The notes: generated by a model from the sequence alone, not told the origin. 64,000 nt of DNA from Bacillus alveayuensis (GCA_030812955.1 JAUSTR010000001.1:806001-870000), one strand, 5' to 3'; positions 51,558 through 61,406 are shown, numbered from the stretch's first letter. Program-made: numbers and translations.

Positions 51558-51613
51558 ATTGGAACGTTATTTGCAAAAGAGTGTCTTTAAACATTTTTTG
51601 TTCCCGGTCATTA

Positions 51614-51675
51614 ACAAAAGCTTGTCAACTTTTATCGACAAGCTTTTGTGACTTTCTCGTTCTTTTTTCTATTTT
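51614..51675 (+). terminator. Terminator after spoIIIE
   Basis: Thirteen-base arms ACAAAAGCTTGTC (51614-51626) and GACAAGCTTTTGT (51637-51649), followed by T-rich sequence. Confidence 0.85.
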
Positions 51676-51781
51676 GAATGTATCGACCATTCTGAAACTT
51701 TTTCTTTATTTATAGATCAAATCATGGTATATTATATCTCGATTATTTTTACAAGTGATGACTTTTTGATGGAGGCACATT

Positions 51782-52507
51782 ATGACGATCAAAACAGACA
51801 ATCGCCATTTATATTTACAAGTCATTGATAAAATAAAAGAAGATATTGAAAAAGGGGTATATAAAGAGAAGGAAAAGCTTCCTTCAGAATTCGAACTTTC
51901 GAAAAAGCTCGGAGTGAGTCGGGCAACTCTTCGCGAAGCACTCCGGATTTTGGAAGAAGAAAATGTTATTATACGTCGTCACGGGGTCGGAACTTTTGTT
52001 AGCTCAAAACCACTTTTTACTTCTGGAATTGAACAACTCCAAAGTGTGTCAAATATGATTAAAAATGCGAACATGAAACCAGGTACGATTTTTTTATCGT
52101 CCTCTATTATTTGGCCAACTGAAGATGATATGAAGCGATTAGAAGTTAGTAAAAAGGATGAAATATTGTTAGTAGAACGTGTTCGCACAGCCAATGGACA
52201 ACCTGTCGTTTATTGTTTAGATAAAATCCCGCGTTCCATATTGCCAATTACCTTTAATCATAAACAAGAATCATTATTTGTTCTTTTAGAAGAATGTGGT
52301 GCTCAAATTAGCTATGCCGTTGCGAACATCGAGCCAATCGGTTATCATGAAAAAATTTCTCCGATATTAGAGTGTGATCCTGAAACATCTCTTTTATTAT
52401 TAAAACAAGTACATTTTGATCAACAGGATCGGCCGGTTTTATATTCTCTCAACTATTTTCGTGCGGATAAATTTAGCTTTCACGTTGTCCGAAAAAGATT
52501 TTCATAA
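51782..52507 (+). CDS. ymfC: GntR-family transcriptional regulator (HutC type, YmfC-like)
   Basis: A 241-residue regulator. The winged helix N-terminus ([26 protein letters not shown], then [21 protein letters not shown]) is followed by a UTRA ligand-binding domain (about 85-235, with [17 protein letters not shown]). Its ligand is unknown. In B. subtilis the equivalent gene precedes ymfD; here a terminator and then ymfF follow. Confidence 0.88.
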   Translation: MTIKTDNRHLYLQVIDKIKEDIEKGVYKEKEKLPSEFELSKKLGVSRATLREALRILEEENVIIRRHGVGTFVSSKPLFTSGIEQLQSVSNMIKNANMKPGTIFLSSSIIWPTEDDMKRLEVSKKDEILLVERVRTANGQPVVYCLDKIPRSILPITFNHKQESLFVLLEECGAQISYAVANIEPIGYHEKISPILECDPETSLLLLKQVHFDQQDRPVLYSLNYFRADKFSFHVVRKRFS

Positions 52508-52544
52508 TGTGGTATACAATAATAAGATTATGTAAACTTATTGG

Positions 52545-52576
52545 AGAGGCTGCAACGATTCGCAGTCTCTTTTTCT
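52545..52576 (+). terminator. Terminator after the GntR gene
   Basis: AGAGGCTGC (52545-52553) and GCAGTCTCT (52562-52570) pair with one wobble, then TTTTTC. Confidence 0.85.
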
Positions 52577-52642
52577 CGTTTTAGAAATAACGATATTGTA
52601 GAAAATCGTTGTTCGATTTCTTTTCTTTCTATCTATCCTAGC

Positions 52643-52651
52643 TGTTATAAT
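52643..52651 (+). promoter_or_regulatory. Extended -10 element before ymfF
   Basis: TGTTATAAT (52643-52651) is a perfect extended -10; no good -35 at normal spacing. It would drive ymfF-ymfH-ymfI. Confidence 0.5.
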
Positions 52652-52742
52652 GACAAAAAGAGGATGTTTCAATATAGATGATTAATGGCCACACTATCAT
52701 TAAATAAATCATTCATTTTTAATGCTAAAAAGGAGGGCTAAA

Positions 52743-54032
52743 ATGGCTTATATTGAGGAAAAAAAAGCTGAATTAAACGGACTGACTCTACATACAGTAC
52801 AAACGAAAAAATTTAAAACAAATACGCTTATTTTAAAATTAAAAGCACCTCTTACAGAAGAAGATGTGACTCATCGAGCGATCCTTCCATATGTTTTGCA
52901 AAGAGGAACAGAGTCTTTTCCAACATCGTCACAACTTAGAAAATATTTAGATGATTTATATGGAGCTTTTTTACATGTTGAATTGTCCAAAAAGGGAGAA
53001 CATCATATTATTTCTATTCGACTGGAAATTCCGAATGAAAAATTTTTGCACGATCAAATGCCGCTTTTAGAAAAAGGGATCAAATTATTAGCGGAAATTT
53101 TGTTAAAACCACATATGGAAAAGGGGAAATTCGTTCAAGACATCGTTGAACAAGAAAAAAGAACATTAAAGCAACGAATTCAAGCCGTGTTCGATGATAA
53201 GATGAGGTATGCAAACCTACGGCTAGTACAAGAAATGTGTCAAAATGAACCATATCGATTACATGTAAACGGCGAATTGGAAGATATTCCATCTATTTCT
53301 GCGAAAAGTTTAACAGATTATTATCAGAAAGTGCTGCGACAAGACGATATTGATTTGTATATCGTTGGCGATGTTTCTCATACGACGATACAACAATATG
53401 TAAATAAACATTTTACGCAACTAGTGGAGAGAAAAGGATATGAGGAAGTCATAACAAAGCAATTTTCTCGTCAAGACGTAAAGGAAGTAATCGAAGAGCA
53501 AGATGTGAAACAAGGAAAACTAAACATTGGATATCGAACCAATACTTTTTATCAAGATGATGATTATTATGTTTTACAAGTTTTTAACGGCATTTTTGGC
53601 GGCTTTTCTCATTCAAAACTATTTATTAACGTTCGAGAAAAAGAAAGCTTAGCTTATTATGCAGCATCTAGAGTGGAAAGCCATAAGGGAATATTATTTG
53701 TCATGTCAGGAATTGAAGTGTCCAATTATGAAAAAACTTTGTCCATCATCCAAGAACAAATGGAAGCGATGAGAAATGGCGAATTTACAGAAAAGGAATT
53801 AGGACAAACGAAAGCGATTATTCAAAATCAATTATTAGAAACGATTGATACAGCCTATGGAATGGTGGAAGTGTTATACAATAACGTGCTTGCTAAAAAA
53901 GAACGAACAATCGAAGAATGGATTAAAGGGATTCACGAAGTAACGAAAAAAGATGTAGTGGCATTTGCTAATAAAATGAAGCTTGATACGATTTACTTTT
54001 TAAAAGGATACGGAGGTAATAGAGAACGATGA
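52743..54032 (+). CDS. ymfF: M16-family protein YmfF, probably non-catalytic partner
   Basis: A 429-residue M16 peptidase-like protein. ATG 52743 follows aggaggg at ideal spacing. At the place of the zinc motif it has RAILPYVLQRGTESFPT, without HxxEH, so it cannot bind zinc there. The C-terminal M16 half (GGFSHSKLFINVREKESLAYYA) is conserved. It overlaps ymfH by 4 bases; the two probably form an inactive/active heterodimer as in other paired M16 peptidases. Confidence 0.9.
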   Translation: MAYIEEKKAELNGLTLHTVQTKKFKTNTLILKLKAPLTEEDVTHRAILPYVLQRGTESFPTSSQLRKYLDDLYGAFLHVELSKKGEHHIISIRLEIPNEKFLHDQMPLLEKGIKLLAEILLKPHMEKGKFVQDIVEQEKRTLKQRIQAVFDDKMRYANLRLVQEMCQNEPYRLHVNGELEDIPSISAKSLTDYYQKVLRQDDIDLYIVGDVSHTTIQQYVNKHFTQLVERKGYEEVITKQFSRQDVKEVIEEQDVKQGKLNIGYRTNTFYQDDDYYVLQVFNGIFGGFSHSKLFINVREKESLAYYAASRVESHKGILFVMSGIEVSNYEKTLSIIQEQMEAMRNGEFTEKELGQTKAIIQNQLLETIDTAYGMVEVLYNNVLAKKERTIEEWIKGIHEVTKKDVVAFANKMKLDTIYFLKGYGGNRER

Positions 54033-55330
54033 GACAGATTGAGTTTAATCAGTTAGATGAGACGTTATATTATGAAAAAATGGCAAATGGCCTTCAAGTA
54101 TATGTTCTTCCCAAACAAGGTTTTCATAAAACGTACGCGACATTTACGACGAAATATGGTTCAATTGACAATCGATTTGTTCCCATCGGAAAAGAGGAGA
54201 TGATTTCAGTACCTGATGGAATTGCTCATTTTTTAGAGCATAAACTATTTGAAAAAGAAGATGGTGACGTTTTTCAGCAATTTAGTAAACAAGGGGCTTC
54301 TTCGAATGCTTTTACTTCCTTTACTCGTACAGCCTATTTATTTTCAAGCACGGCAAATGTTGAACAAAATTTAGAAACGTTAATCGATTTTGTACAATCC
54401 CCATATTTTACCGAGCAAACGGTTGAAAAAGAAAAGGGGATTATCGGTCAAGAAATTAACATGTATGATGATAATCCAGATTGGCGTGTCTATTTTGGCT
54501 TAATTCGAAATATGTATGAAAACCATCCTGTTCGGATCGATATTGCGGGGACGATTGATTCTATCGATCAGATTACGAAAGAAATGTTATATGTATGTTA
54601 TGAGACATTTTACCATCCAAGCAATATGCTTTTATTTATCGTTGGCCCTGTGAATCCTGAAAAAATAATGGATCAAGTACGGGAAAATCAAGCGAAAAAA
54701 CAGTTTTCAGCGAAACAAGAAATCAAGCGAGCTACAATTGAAGAGCGAGAGTCTGTTTTTAAGCCTCTCGAAAAAATATATATGAATGTTCAATCATCGA
54801 AATGTTTAGTCGGTATAAAAGCTTATCAACCGTACCGAAAGGGTGAAGATTTGTTAAAACATGAACTCAGTATGAATTTATTATTGGAAATGCTTTTTGG
54901 GAAAAGCTCCGATGCTTATGAGCTCATGTATACAAAAGGTTTAATTGATGATACGTTTAGCTATGATTACACGGAGGAATTTAGTTTTGGATTTGCGATG
55001 ATTGGTGGAGACACATCAGAGCCAGATAAGCTAGCTGAAACCATTCATGAAACGTTGAAACGAGCGAAAGAACATTCCTTAACAAATGAACAGCTAGAAA
55101 AAGCGAAAAAGAAAAAAATTGGTACGTTTCTAAGGACTCTTAATTCTCCAGAATTTATTGCTAACCAGTTTACTCGATATGCCTTTAATGAGATGAATTT
55201 ATTCGATGTCGTTCCAATGTTAGAAAAATTATCAATAGAAGATATTGAAAACGTATTGCAGCAAAACGTACAAGAAGATCGTATAACTGTTTGTCAAGTC
55301 ATACCAAAACAATATAAGAAAGAAGGATGA
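54029..55330 (+). CDS. ymfH: M16 zinc peptidase YmfH, catalytic partner
   Basis: A 433-residue M16 peptidase with HFLEH at residues 67-71 and the distal glutamate in EKGIIGQEINMYDDNPDW. It should bind zinc and be active, paired with YmfF, whose gene overlaps it. The C-terminal half is of the substrate-chamber type. The natural substrate is not known to me. ymfI follows 52 bases later. Confidence 0.91.
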   Translation: MRQIEFNQLDETLYYEKMANGLQVYVLPKQGFHKTYATFTTKYGSIDNRFVPIGKEEMISVPDGIAHFLEHKLFEKEDGDVFQQFSKQGASSNAFTSFTRTAYLFSSTANVEQNLETLIDFVQSPYFTEQTVEKEKGIIGQEINMYDDNPDWRVYFGLIRNMYENHPVRIDIAGTIDSIDQITKEMLYVCYETFYHPSNMLLFIVGPVNPEKIMDQVRENQAKKQFSAKQEIKRATIEERESVFKPLEKIYMNVQSSKCLVGIKAYQPYRKGEDLLKHELSMNLLLEMLFGKSSDAYELMYTKGLIDDTFSYDYTEEFSFGFAMIGGDTSEPDKLAETIHETLKRAKEHSLTNEQLEKAKKKKIGTFLRTLNSPEFIANQFTRYAFNEMNLFDVVPMLEKLSIEDIENVLQQNVQEDRITVCQVIPKQYKKEG

Positions 55331-55382
55331 AATATATTCTATAAAGGTAATGTAGAATTTTTTCATATAGAAAGGTGAAAGG

Positions 55383-56099
55383 ATGAAAACAGTTTTTCTT
55401 ACCGGAGGAAGCGGTGGAATTGGCCTTGCCATTAGTGAAAAATTTGCACAAGAAGGGTACTCTCTTTATATACATTATCGCAATCATCAAAAGCCAATAC
55501 AAGAATTAATGCGAAAATATCCAAAGACGAAAATTGTGCCGATACAAGCCGATTTTTCTATTGAATCAGAGATTTTTCAAGCAGCTGAACAAATTACGGA
55601 GCCGCTTGATGTGGTGATATACGCAAGCGGCACTTCACATTACGGTTTGATTCAAGATGTAACACATAAGGAATTTCAATCATTATTGTCGATCCATTTA
55701 AAAGCACCTTTTTATTTAACACAGCAAATTGTTCCGAAAATGATTGAAAGAAAAAAGGGAAGTATCATTATGGTCTCCTCCATTTGGGGCTTAACAGGTG
55801 CAGCATGTGAAGTCGCCTATTCGATGGTAAAAGGCGGGCAAATTTCTTTTGTTAAAGCATTAGCAAAAGAGCTTGCTCCGACTGGCATCCGCGTTAACGC
55901 CATTGCACCTGGCGCTATTTATACAAAAATGAATGACCACTTGTCTCAGGAAGAAAAAGAAATGATTATGGAAGAAATTCCCTTTGGACGATTTGGAATG
56001 CCAGAGGAAGTCGCAAATGCTGCCTATTTTCTAGCGAGTGAACAATCTTCGTATATTACGGGACAGGTTTTATCGGTGAATGGCGGCTGGTATTGTTAA
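55383..56099 (+). CDS. ymfI: Short-chain reductase YmfI (EF-P 5-aminopentanone reductase)
   Basis: A 238-residue SDR enzyme. The cofactor motif TGGSGGIG is at residues 7-14; the catalytic YxxxK is in VAYSMVKGG, with the serine in IMVSSIWG. B. subtilis YmfI reduces 5-aminopentanone on elongation factor P to 5-aminopentanol, an activating modification needed for swarming. Context (ymfH-ymfI-ymfJ) is as in B. subtilis, so the same role is likely; a FabG-like role cannot be excluded from sequence alone. Confidence 0.88.
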   Translation: MKTVFLTGGSGGIGLAISEKFAQEGYSLYIHYRNHQKPIQELMRKYPKTKIVPIQADFSIESEIFQAAEQITEPLDVVIYASGTSHYGLIQDVTHKEFQSLLSIHLKAPFYLTQQIVPKMIERKKGSIIMVSSIWGLTGAACEVAYSMVKGGQISFVKALAKELAPTGIRVNAIAPGAIYTKMNDHLSQEEKEMIMEEIPFGRFGMPEEVANAAYFLASEQSSYITGQVLSVNGGWYC

Positions 56100-56172
56100 C
56101 AATTCCCTCCTGCATAAAACCGTAATAAGAAAGGAAAAATAATTTTGTATACGAAATAAAGGAGGGAATGAT

Positions 56173-56424
56173 ATGTCTGTTTTAGATAATTGGCATCAAT
56201 GGAAAGATTTTTTAGGAGATCGTCTTCAACAAGCTCAACAACAAGGCTTGAATAATGAGGTGATTTCATCATTAGCTTATGAAATTGGAGATTATTTAGC
56301 AAAACAAGTTGAACCGAGAACACCGGAAGAAAAAGTTTTAGCTGATCTTTGGCGTGTAGCTTCTGAAGATGAACAGCATGCGATTGCAAGCGTGATGGTC
56401 AAATTAGTCCAAAATACTCACTAA
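56173..56424 (+). CDS. ymfJ: DUF3243 protein YmfJ
   Basis: An 83-residue alpha-helical protein of the DUF3243 family, beginning MSVLDNWHQWKDFLGDRLQ and ending with a conserved helical core (TPEEKVLADLWRVASEDEQH). Function unknown. Strong ribosome binding site aaggagg. Two near-identical terminators follow it. Confidence 0.88.
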   Translation: MSVLDNWHQWKDFLGDRLQQAQQQGLNNEVISSLAYEIGDYLAKQVEPRTPEEKVLADLWRVASEDEQHAIASVMVKLVQNTH

Positions 56425-56449
56425 GAGAGGAGCATTCCTCTCTTTTTGC
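56423..56449 (+). terminator. First of two tandem terminators after ymfJ
   Basis: AAGAGAGGA (56423-56431) and TCCTCTCTT (56436-56444), loop GCAT, then TTTG. The left arm overlaps the ymfJ stop. Confidence 0.85.
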
Positions 56450-56466
56450 CATGATTTCAGATCGCT

Positions 56467-56492
56467 AGAGAGGGGAGTTCCTCTCTTTTTTA
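56467..56492 (+). terminator. Second tandem terminator after ymfJ
   Basis: AGAGAGG (56467-56473) and CCTCTCT (56480-56486), then TTTTTATT. It is close in sequence to the first copy. Confidence 0.82.
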
Positions 56493-56584
56493 TTACTTTC
56501 GTAAATAGATTTATTCTTTCGTTATTGCCTAAAATAATATATTATAGGCATAGAGGTGCTATATAGTATTGGGGGTCTAAGTCA

Positions 56585-57376
56585 TTGGCGAAATTAGAGT
56601 GGTATTTAGAATATCAAATTCAAAAAAATAGACCGGGGCTTTTAGGTGATATTTCCTCTCTTCTTGGCATGCTTCGTATTAATATTGTTACGATCAATGG
56701 TGTTGACGATAAAAGGCGTGGACTGCTCTTAAAATGTGATAGCTATGAACAAATCAAACGTCTTGAATCCATTTTAAATACAATGGATAATATTACCGTT
56801 ACGAAGCTAAGACAGCCTAAGCTGCGTGATCGGCTAGCTGTCAGACATGGTCGTTATATTCAACGTGATGCCGATGATAAAAAAACGTTTCGCTTCGTTC
56901 GCGATGAGCTCGGAATTCTTGTCGATTTTATGGCAGAGATGTTTAAACGCGAAGGACATAAATTAATAGGTATTCGCGGCATGCCACGTGTGGGGAAAAC
57001 AGAATCCATAGTTGCGGCAAGTGTTTGTGCAAATAAGCGATGGCTTTTTTTATCATCCACTCTATTAAAACAAACCATTCGCAGTCAACTAATTGCTGAT
57101 GAATATAATGTGGACCATGTATTTATATTAGATGGGGTTGTGACAACGAAGCGAGGGAATGAACGACATATGCAATTAGTGAGAGAAGTTATGCGTCTTC
57201 CAGCTACGAAAGTAGTTGAACACCCAGATGTTTTTGTGCAAAATACTGAATATACGATGGATGACTTTGATTATATTATTGAGCTACGCCATGACCCAGA
57301 TGAAGAAATTACATATGAATTAGTTGATGATCGACAAATGTTTGATCCATCAGGCTTTAATGGATTCGAATTTTAG
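56585..57376 (+). CDS. ymfK: DUF3388 protein YmfK (ACT-like plus P-loop)
   Basis: A 263-residue protein of unknown function found in Bacilli. The N-terminal 75 residues look like an ACT domain (KNRPGLLGDISSLLGMLRIN). A Walker A motif GMPRVGKT lies at residues 132-139, with VFILDG as a possible Walker B. That combination suggests a nucleotide-binding switch with a small-molecule sensor, but this is inference. The start may be the TTG at 56585 after gggggtc. The 3' end lies 13 bases before the ymfM start. Confidence 0.85.
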   Translation: MAKLEWYLEYQIQKNRPGLLGDISSLLGMLRINIVTINGVDDKRRGLLLKCDSYEQIKRLESILNTMDNITVTKLRQPKLRDRLAVRHGRYIQRDADDKKTFRFVRDELGILVDFMAEMFKREGHKLIGIRGMPRVGKTESIVAASVCANKRWLFLSSTLLKQTIRSQLIADEYNVDHVFILDGVVTTKRGNERHMQLVREVMRLPATKVVEHPDVFVQNTEYTMDDFDYIIELRHDPDEEITYELVDDRQMFDPSGFNGFEF

Positions 57377-57389
57377 GAAGGTGTTACAA

Positions 57390-58274
57390 GTGAGTGAGCT
57401 AGGTAACCATCTCAAACAAGCACGTCTGGAAAAAAATTATTCCCTTGATGATCTCCAACAAATGACAAAAATTCAAAAGCGTTATTTATTAGGAATCGAA
57501 GAAGGAAATTATGCGGTCATGCCTGGCAATTTTTATGTGCGTGCTTTCATTAAGCAATATGCTGAAGCAGTCGGTTTAGATCCAGATGAGGTGTTCGATC
57601 AGTTTCAAAATGAAATCCCAAATACATACGAGGATGATATTCCTGAGCAGCTTTCTCGTGTACGGACACATAGGCAAATGTCAAAATCGGCTACTAAAGC
57701 ATTAGAGCTTCTTCCAAAGGTATTAATGGCATTTGCGCTAATCGTCCTTGCGATCATTGTTTGGGTTCTCGTTCAAAAAGTGATGAACAATGATCAGCAA
57801 GAAAGTGTACATCAAGATGATGAAGTGAATGAGGTAAGGATCGAGACATCTGGAGTATCTCCTAGTGAAAAAGAAGATTCAATAACCGAAAAAGAACAAG
57901 TTGAAGAAAAAGCTCCTGAGCAGTCGAATTCGTCTGAAGAGCTCAATCAACAATTAACGGTTACCGAAAAAACGAATTCTAAAACCGTTTATGAATTAAC
58001 GAATACGGATCAATTTACTTTAAAGATTACCTCAAAAGGAGATACATGGATAGAAGTAAAAAACAGTAAAGGGAATACCTTTTTCCAAGGAATGATGTAC
58101 GAAGATCAAGAAAAATCCTTTGATTTATCGGCAGAAAGCAACATCAACATCGTCATTGGCGACGCTTCAGATGCCACCATCTTGATTAATGATCAAGAGG
58201 TCCCTTATGAAATCGATCCGAAAAATGTTGTTCGCCAAGAAATGACTATTGTCTTTAAAAAGTCATCGTCATAG
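57390..58274 (+). CDS. ymfM: RodZ-like membrane protein with HTH (YmfM)
   Basis: A 294-residue protein. I take GTG 57390 after aggaaggtg. A Cro-type helix-turn-helix fills residues 4-75 (LGNHLKQARLEKNYSLDDL), one membrane helix lies near 110-132, followed by an acidic linker and a C-terminal DUF4115 beta domain (TWIEVKNSKGNTFFQG). This is the RodZ architecture, linking MreB to the membrane. A terminator hairpin overlaps its stop codon. Confidence 0.9.
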   Translation: MSELGNHLKQARLEKNYSLDDLQQMTKIQKRYLLGIEEGNYAVMPGNFYVRAFIKQYAEAVGLDPDEVFDQFQNEIPNTYEDDIPEQLSRVRTHRQMSKSATKALELLPKVLMAFALIVLAIIVWVLVQKVMNNDQQESVHQDDEVNEVRIETSGVSPSEKEDSITEKEQVEEKAPEQSNSSEELNQQLTVTEKTNSKTVYELTNTDQFTLKITSKGDTWIEVKNSKGNTFFQGMMYEDQEKSFDLSAESNINIVIGDASDATILINDQEVPYEIDPKNVVRQEMTIVFKKSSS

Positions 58275-58290
58275 ATGACTTTTTCTTTGC
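58257..58290 (+). terminator. Terminator overlapping the ymfM stop
   Basis: AAAAAGTCATC (58257-58267) and GATGACTTTTT (58274-58284) with a 6-base loop; the TAG stop lies at 58272-58274. Followed by CTTTG. Confidence 0.88.
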
Positions 58291-58347
58291 CTACAAATAG
58301 TCGTTATATGACAGAACCTGTAAAATTTTTTTGGAGGGTGAAAAACA

Positions 58348-58926
58348 ATGAATTTACCTAATAAAATTACGATAGCCAGAATTTTTCTCATACCTGTTTT
58401 TATGGTGGTGATGCTCGTTCCTTTTGATTGGGGGGTTTTCACCATTGATTCTCATACGCTGCCAATCACCCATTTCATTGGTGCGCTTATTTTCATTTTA
58501 GCTTCTACAACAGACTGGATTGATGGTTATTTTGCTCGAAAGCTTGGTTTAGTCACCAATTTAGGGAAATTTTTAGATCCTCTAGCTGATAAACTATTAG
58601 TATCAGCTGCCTTAATTATTTTAGTGGAACTTTCTCTTGCTCCCTCATGGATGGTGATCATCATTATTAGCCGTGAGTTTGCAGTGACAGGCTTGCGCTT
58701 AGTACTCGCAGGGGAAGGAGAAGTTGTGGCGGCAAATATGCTTGGTAAAATTAAAACATGGACTCAAATTGTCGCAATTTCCGCACTATTATTACATAAT
58801 TTGCCGTTTTCATTATTCGGCTTTCCATTTTCTAACATCGCCTTATGGATTGCCGTCATTTTCACTATCATTTCAGGTTTAGATTATTTTATGAAAAATA
58901 AACATGCTTTTGTCAATTCGAAATAA
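58348..58926 (+). CDS. pgsA: CDP-diacylglycerol-glycerol-3-phosphate transferase PgsA
   Basis: A 192-residue integral membrane enzyme with the CDP-alcohol transferase motif: D and DG in [10 protein letters not shown], then [10 protein letters not shown]. About five to six membrane segments. It makes phosphatidylglycerol phosphate from the CDP-diacylglycerol that CdsA supplies. ATG follows ggagggtg. Confidence 0.96.
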   Translation: MNLPNKITIARIFLIPVFMVVMLVPFDWGVFTIDSHTLPITHFIGALIFILASTTDWIDGYFARKLGLVTNLGKFLDPLADKLLVSAALIILVELSLAPSWMVIIIISREFAVTGLRLVLAGEGEVVAANMLGKIKTWTQIVAISALLLHNLPFSLFGFPFSNIALWIAVIFTIISGLDYFMKNKHAFVNSK

Positions 58927-58940
58927 AAGGGGGCCTGAGT

Positions 58941-60182
58941 ATGAAGGCGAATGCGGAAATTATTGCTGTAGGATCTGAATTATTACTCGGTCAAATTGCG
59001 AATACAAATGCGCAATTTTTATCAAAGCAATTAGCAGAATTAGGAGTGAATGTTTATTATCATACGGTTGTTGGCGATAATACGACAAGACTACAAAAGA
59101 CCATTGAAATAGCTAGGAGCCGATCGGATCTCATCATCTTTACTGGAGGTCTTGGTCCTACGAAAGATGATGTAACGAAGGAAACGATCGCTCATATGTT
59201 CAATCGAACACTTTCGCTTCATCAGCAATCGATGAAACAAATTGAAGATTATTTTCAAAAAACGAAGCGAAAGATGTCTGAAAATAACCGCAAACAAGCA
59301 TTCGTCATTTCCGATTCCTATGTTTTGCCTAATGATCATGGTATGGCTCCTGGTATGGCGTTTCAACATGAAGGGAAAATATGGATGCTTCTACCAGGAC
59401 CACCGAAAGAAATGAAACCGATGTTTTTAAATTATGGAATTCCTTATTTAAAAGATCAGCTCGGTGCGAACGATACGATTACTTCTCGTGTATTAAGGTT
59501 TTTCGGAATTGGCGAATCACAATTAGAAACAGAAATTGAAGATTTAATTGATAAACAATCCAATCCTACCATTGCCCCATTAGCCAAAGACGGTGAAGTG
59601 ACCTTGCGGATTACAGCGAAACATCATGATCAGAAACAGGCTGAACAATTGCTGGATCAGATGGAAGATTATATTTTAGCAAGGGTAGGTCAATATTTTT
59701 ATGGTTATGATGAAACGTCCTTGCCAGAACAAATATTGAGACGGCTTCAAGCAATTCAATTTACGATTGCTAGTGCCGAAAGCTTAACAGGGGGGCTGTT
59801 TTTGCAACTGCTTACGAATATTTCAGGCGCCTCTCAAGTAGTTAAAGGAGGAGTTGTAAGTTATACAAATGAAGTGAAACAACAAATGCTCCATGTGAAA
59901 AAGGAGACACTTCAAAAATATGGAGCAGTAAGCAGACAATGCGCCAAAGAAATGGCTGAAAACGTTCGCACATTAATCGGAAGTGATATTGGGATTAGCT
60001 TTACAGGGGTTGCTGGACCAGAGCCGCTTGAAAATCAATCTGTCGGTACGGTTTTTGTTGGAATTGCGACAAAAGAAAAAACAAATGTGTACGAGCTACA
60101 TCTTGCTGGATCACGCGACAGTATTCGAAAGCGAACGGTAAATTATGGGTGCTATCATTTAATGAAAATGCTTGATTGCTAG
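58941..60182 (+). CDS. cinA: CinA-family protein (competence/damage-inducible)
   Basis: A 413-residue two-domain protein: N-terminal MoCF-like domain ([38 protein letters not shown]) and C-terminal PncC-like amidase domain ([29 protein letters not shown]). Related enzymes are ADP-ribose pyrophosphatase/NMN amidohydrolases. In Bacillus and Streptococcus cinA is often transcribed with recA and induced in competence. Here a LexA-type box and promoter sit in the 176-base gap before recA. Confidence 0.95.
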   Translation: MKANAEIIAVGSELLLGQIANTNAQFLSKQLAELGVNVYYHTVVGDNTTRLQKTIEIARSRSDLIIFTGGLGPTKDDVTKETIAHMFNRTLSLHQQSMKQIEDYFQKTKRKMSENNRKQAFVISDSYVLPNDHGMAPGMAFQHEGKIWMLLPGPPKEMKPMFLNYGIPYLKDQLGANDTITSRVLRFFGIGESQLETEIEDLIDKQSNPTIAPLAKDGEVTLRITAKHHDQKQAEQLLDQMEDYILARVGQYFYGYDETSLPEQILRRLQAIQFTIASAESLTGGLFLQLLTNISGASQVVKGGVVSYTNEVKQQMLHVKKETLQKYGAVSRQCAKEMAENVRTLIGSDIGISFTGVAGPEPLENQSVGTVFVGIATKEKTNVYELHLAGSRDSIRKRTVNYGCYHLMKMLDC

Positions 60183-60272
60183 ATTTTTTATTTTTCTTTT
60201 CACGAAAAAATGCAAAAATGTACTTATTCCAATCGAAAACCCAATTTTTTAATAGCAAAATCTTGATAAAAC

Positions 60273-60329
60273 GAAAAAACGAATAAATGTTCGTTTTTTC
60301 TTGGCAAATGGCTAAAAACAATGTATATT
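60273..60329 (+). promoter_or_regulatory. recA control region: LexA box in a hairpin, and sigma-A promoter
   Basis: CGAATAAATGTTCG (60280-60293) matches the Bacillus SOS box CGAAC-N4-GTTCG with one mismatch. It is embedded in an 11-base inverted repeat, GAAAAAACGAA (60273-60283) and TTCGTTTTTTC (60290-60300), which may also terminate cinA transcripts. Directly downstream come TTGGCA (60301-60306), a 17-base spacer and TATATT (60324-60329). Confidence 0.85.
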
Positions 60330-60358
60330 TAATGTAGTCTATTATAAAAGGAGGAAAC

Positions 60359-61399
60359 ATGGTGAGTGATCGTCAAGCAGCGCTGGAAATGGCGCTAAAA
60401 CAAATTGAAAAACAATTTGGTAAAGGATCGATTATGAAGCTTGGCGAACAGGCTGAACGAAAAATTTCAACTGTTCCGAGCGGTTCATTAGCATTAGATG
60501 CCGCACTCGGTGTCGGTGGCTATCCGAGAGGGCGGATTATTGAAATATATGGTCCAGAAAGTTCTGGTAAAACAACCGTTGCGCTACATGCCATTGCAGA
60601 GGTGCAAGCACAAGGAGGACAGGCTGCCTTTATTGATGCGGAGCATGCCTTAGATCCAGTTTATGCGCAAAAATTAGGTGTTAATATTGATGAGCTATTG
60701 CTTTCACAGCCTGACACAGGTGAGCAAGCGTTAGAGATCGCCGAAGCTCTTGTCCGAAGCGGTGCAGTAGATATTATTGTCATCGATTCTGTAGCAGCTT
60801 TAGTTCCGAAAGCAGAAATTGAGGGTGAAATGGGAGATTCACATGTTGGTTTGCAGGCACGTTTAATGTCTCAAGCATTACGCAAGCTATCTGGTGCGAT
60901 TAATAAATCGAAAACGATTGCGATATTTATTAACCAAATACGCGAAAAAGTTGGCGTCATGTTTGGAAACCCAGAAACAACTCCTGGTGGACGCGCCCTT
61001 AAATTTTATTCTTCCGTTCGATTAGAAGTACGCCGCGCCGAGCAGCTAAAACAAGGAAACGACATGGTTGGGAACAAAACGAAAATAAAAGTTGTAAAAA
61101 ACAAAGTGGCTCCTCCATTTAGAACAGCTGAAGTAGACATTATGTATGGAGAAGGGATTTCAAAAGAGGGAGAAATCATCGATCTCGGTTCTGAGCTAGA
61201 TATTGTTCAAAAAAGCGGCTCCTGGTATTCTTATAAAGATGAGCGTTTAGGACAAGGACGCGAAAATGCGAAGCAATTCTTACGTGAAAATCCAGATATT
61301 GCAGCGGAAATTCAGCAAGAAATCCGAAAAGCTTATGGCCTTTCGACAAATGAACATATGGACAACGGACAGGAAGAATTTTTGTTAGATGATGAATAA
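60359..61399 (+). CDS. recA: Recombinase RecA
   Basis: A 346-residue RecA. Walker A GPESSGKT is at residues 65-72; other signatures are [31 protein letters not shown] and loop 2 region [26 protein letters not shown]. The acidic C-terminus is present (QEEFLLDDE). It drives strand exchange and LexA self-cleavage. ATG 60359 after gaggaaac; GTG follows as second codon. Complete, with no intein or interruption. Confidence 0.99.
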   Translation: MVSDRQAALEMALKQIEKQFGKGSIMKLGEQAERKISTVPSGSLALDAALGVGGYPRGRIIEIYGPESSGKTTVALHAIAEVQAQGGQAAFIDAEHALDPVYAQKLGVNIDELLLSQPDTGEQALEIAEALVRSGAVDIIVIDSVAALVPKAEIEGEMGDSHVGLQARLMSQALRKLSGAINKSKTIAIFINQIREKVGVMFGNPETTPGGRALKFYSSVRLEVRRAEQLKQGNDMVGNKTKIKVVKNKVAPPFRTAEVDIMYGEGISKEGEIIDLGSELDIVQKSGSWYSYKDERLGQGRENAKQFLRENPDIAAEIQQEIRKAYGLSTNEHMDNGQEEFLLDDE

Positions 61400-61406
61400 A
61401 GAGTGG

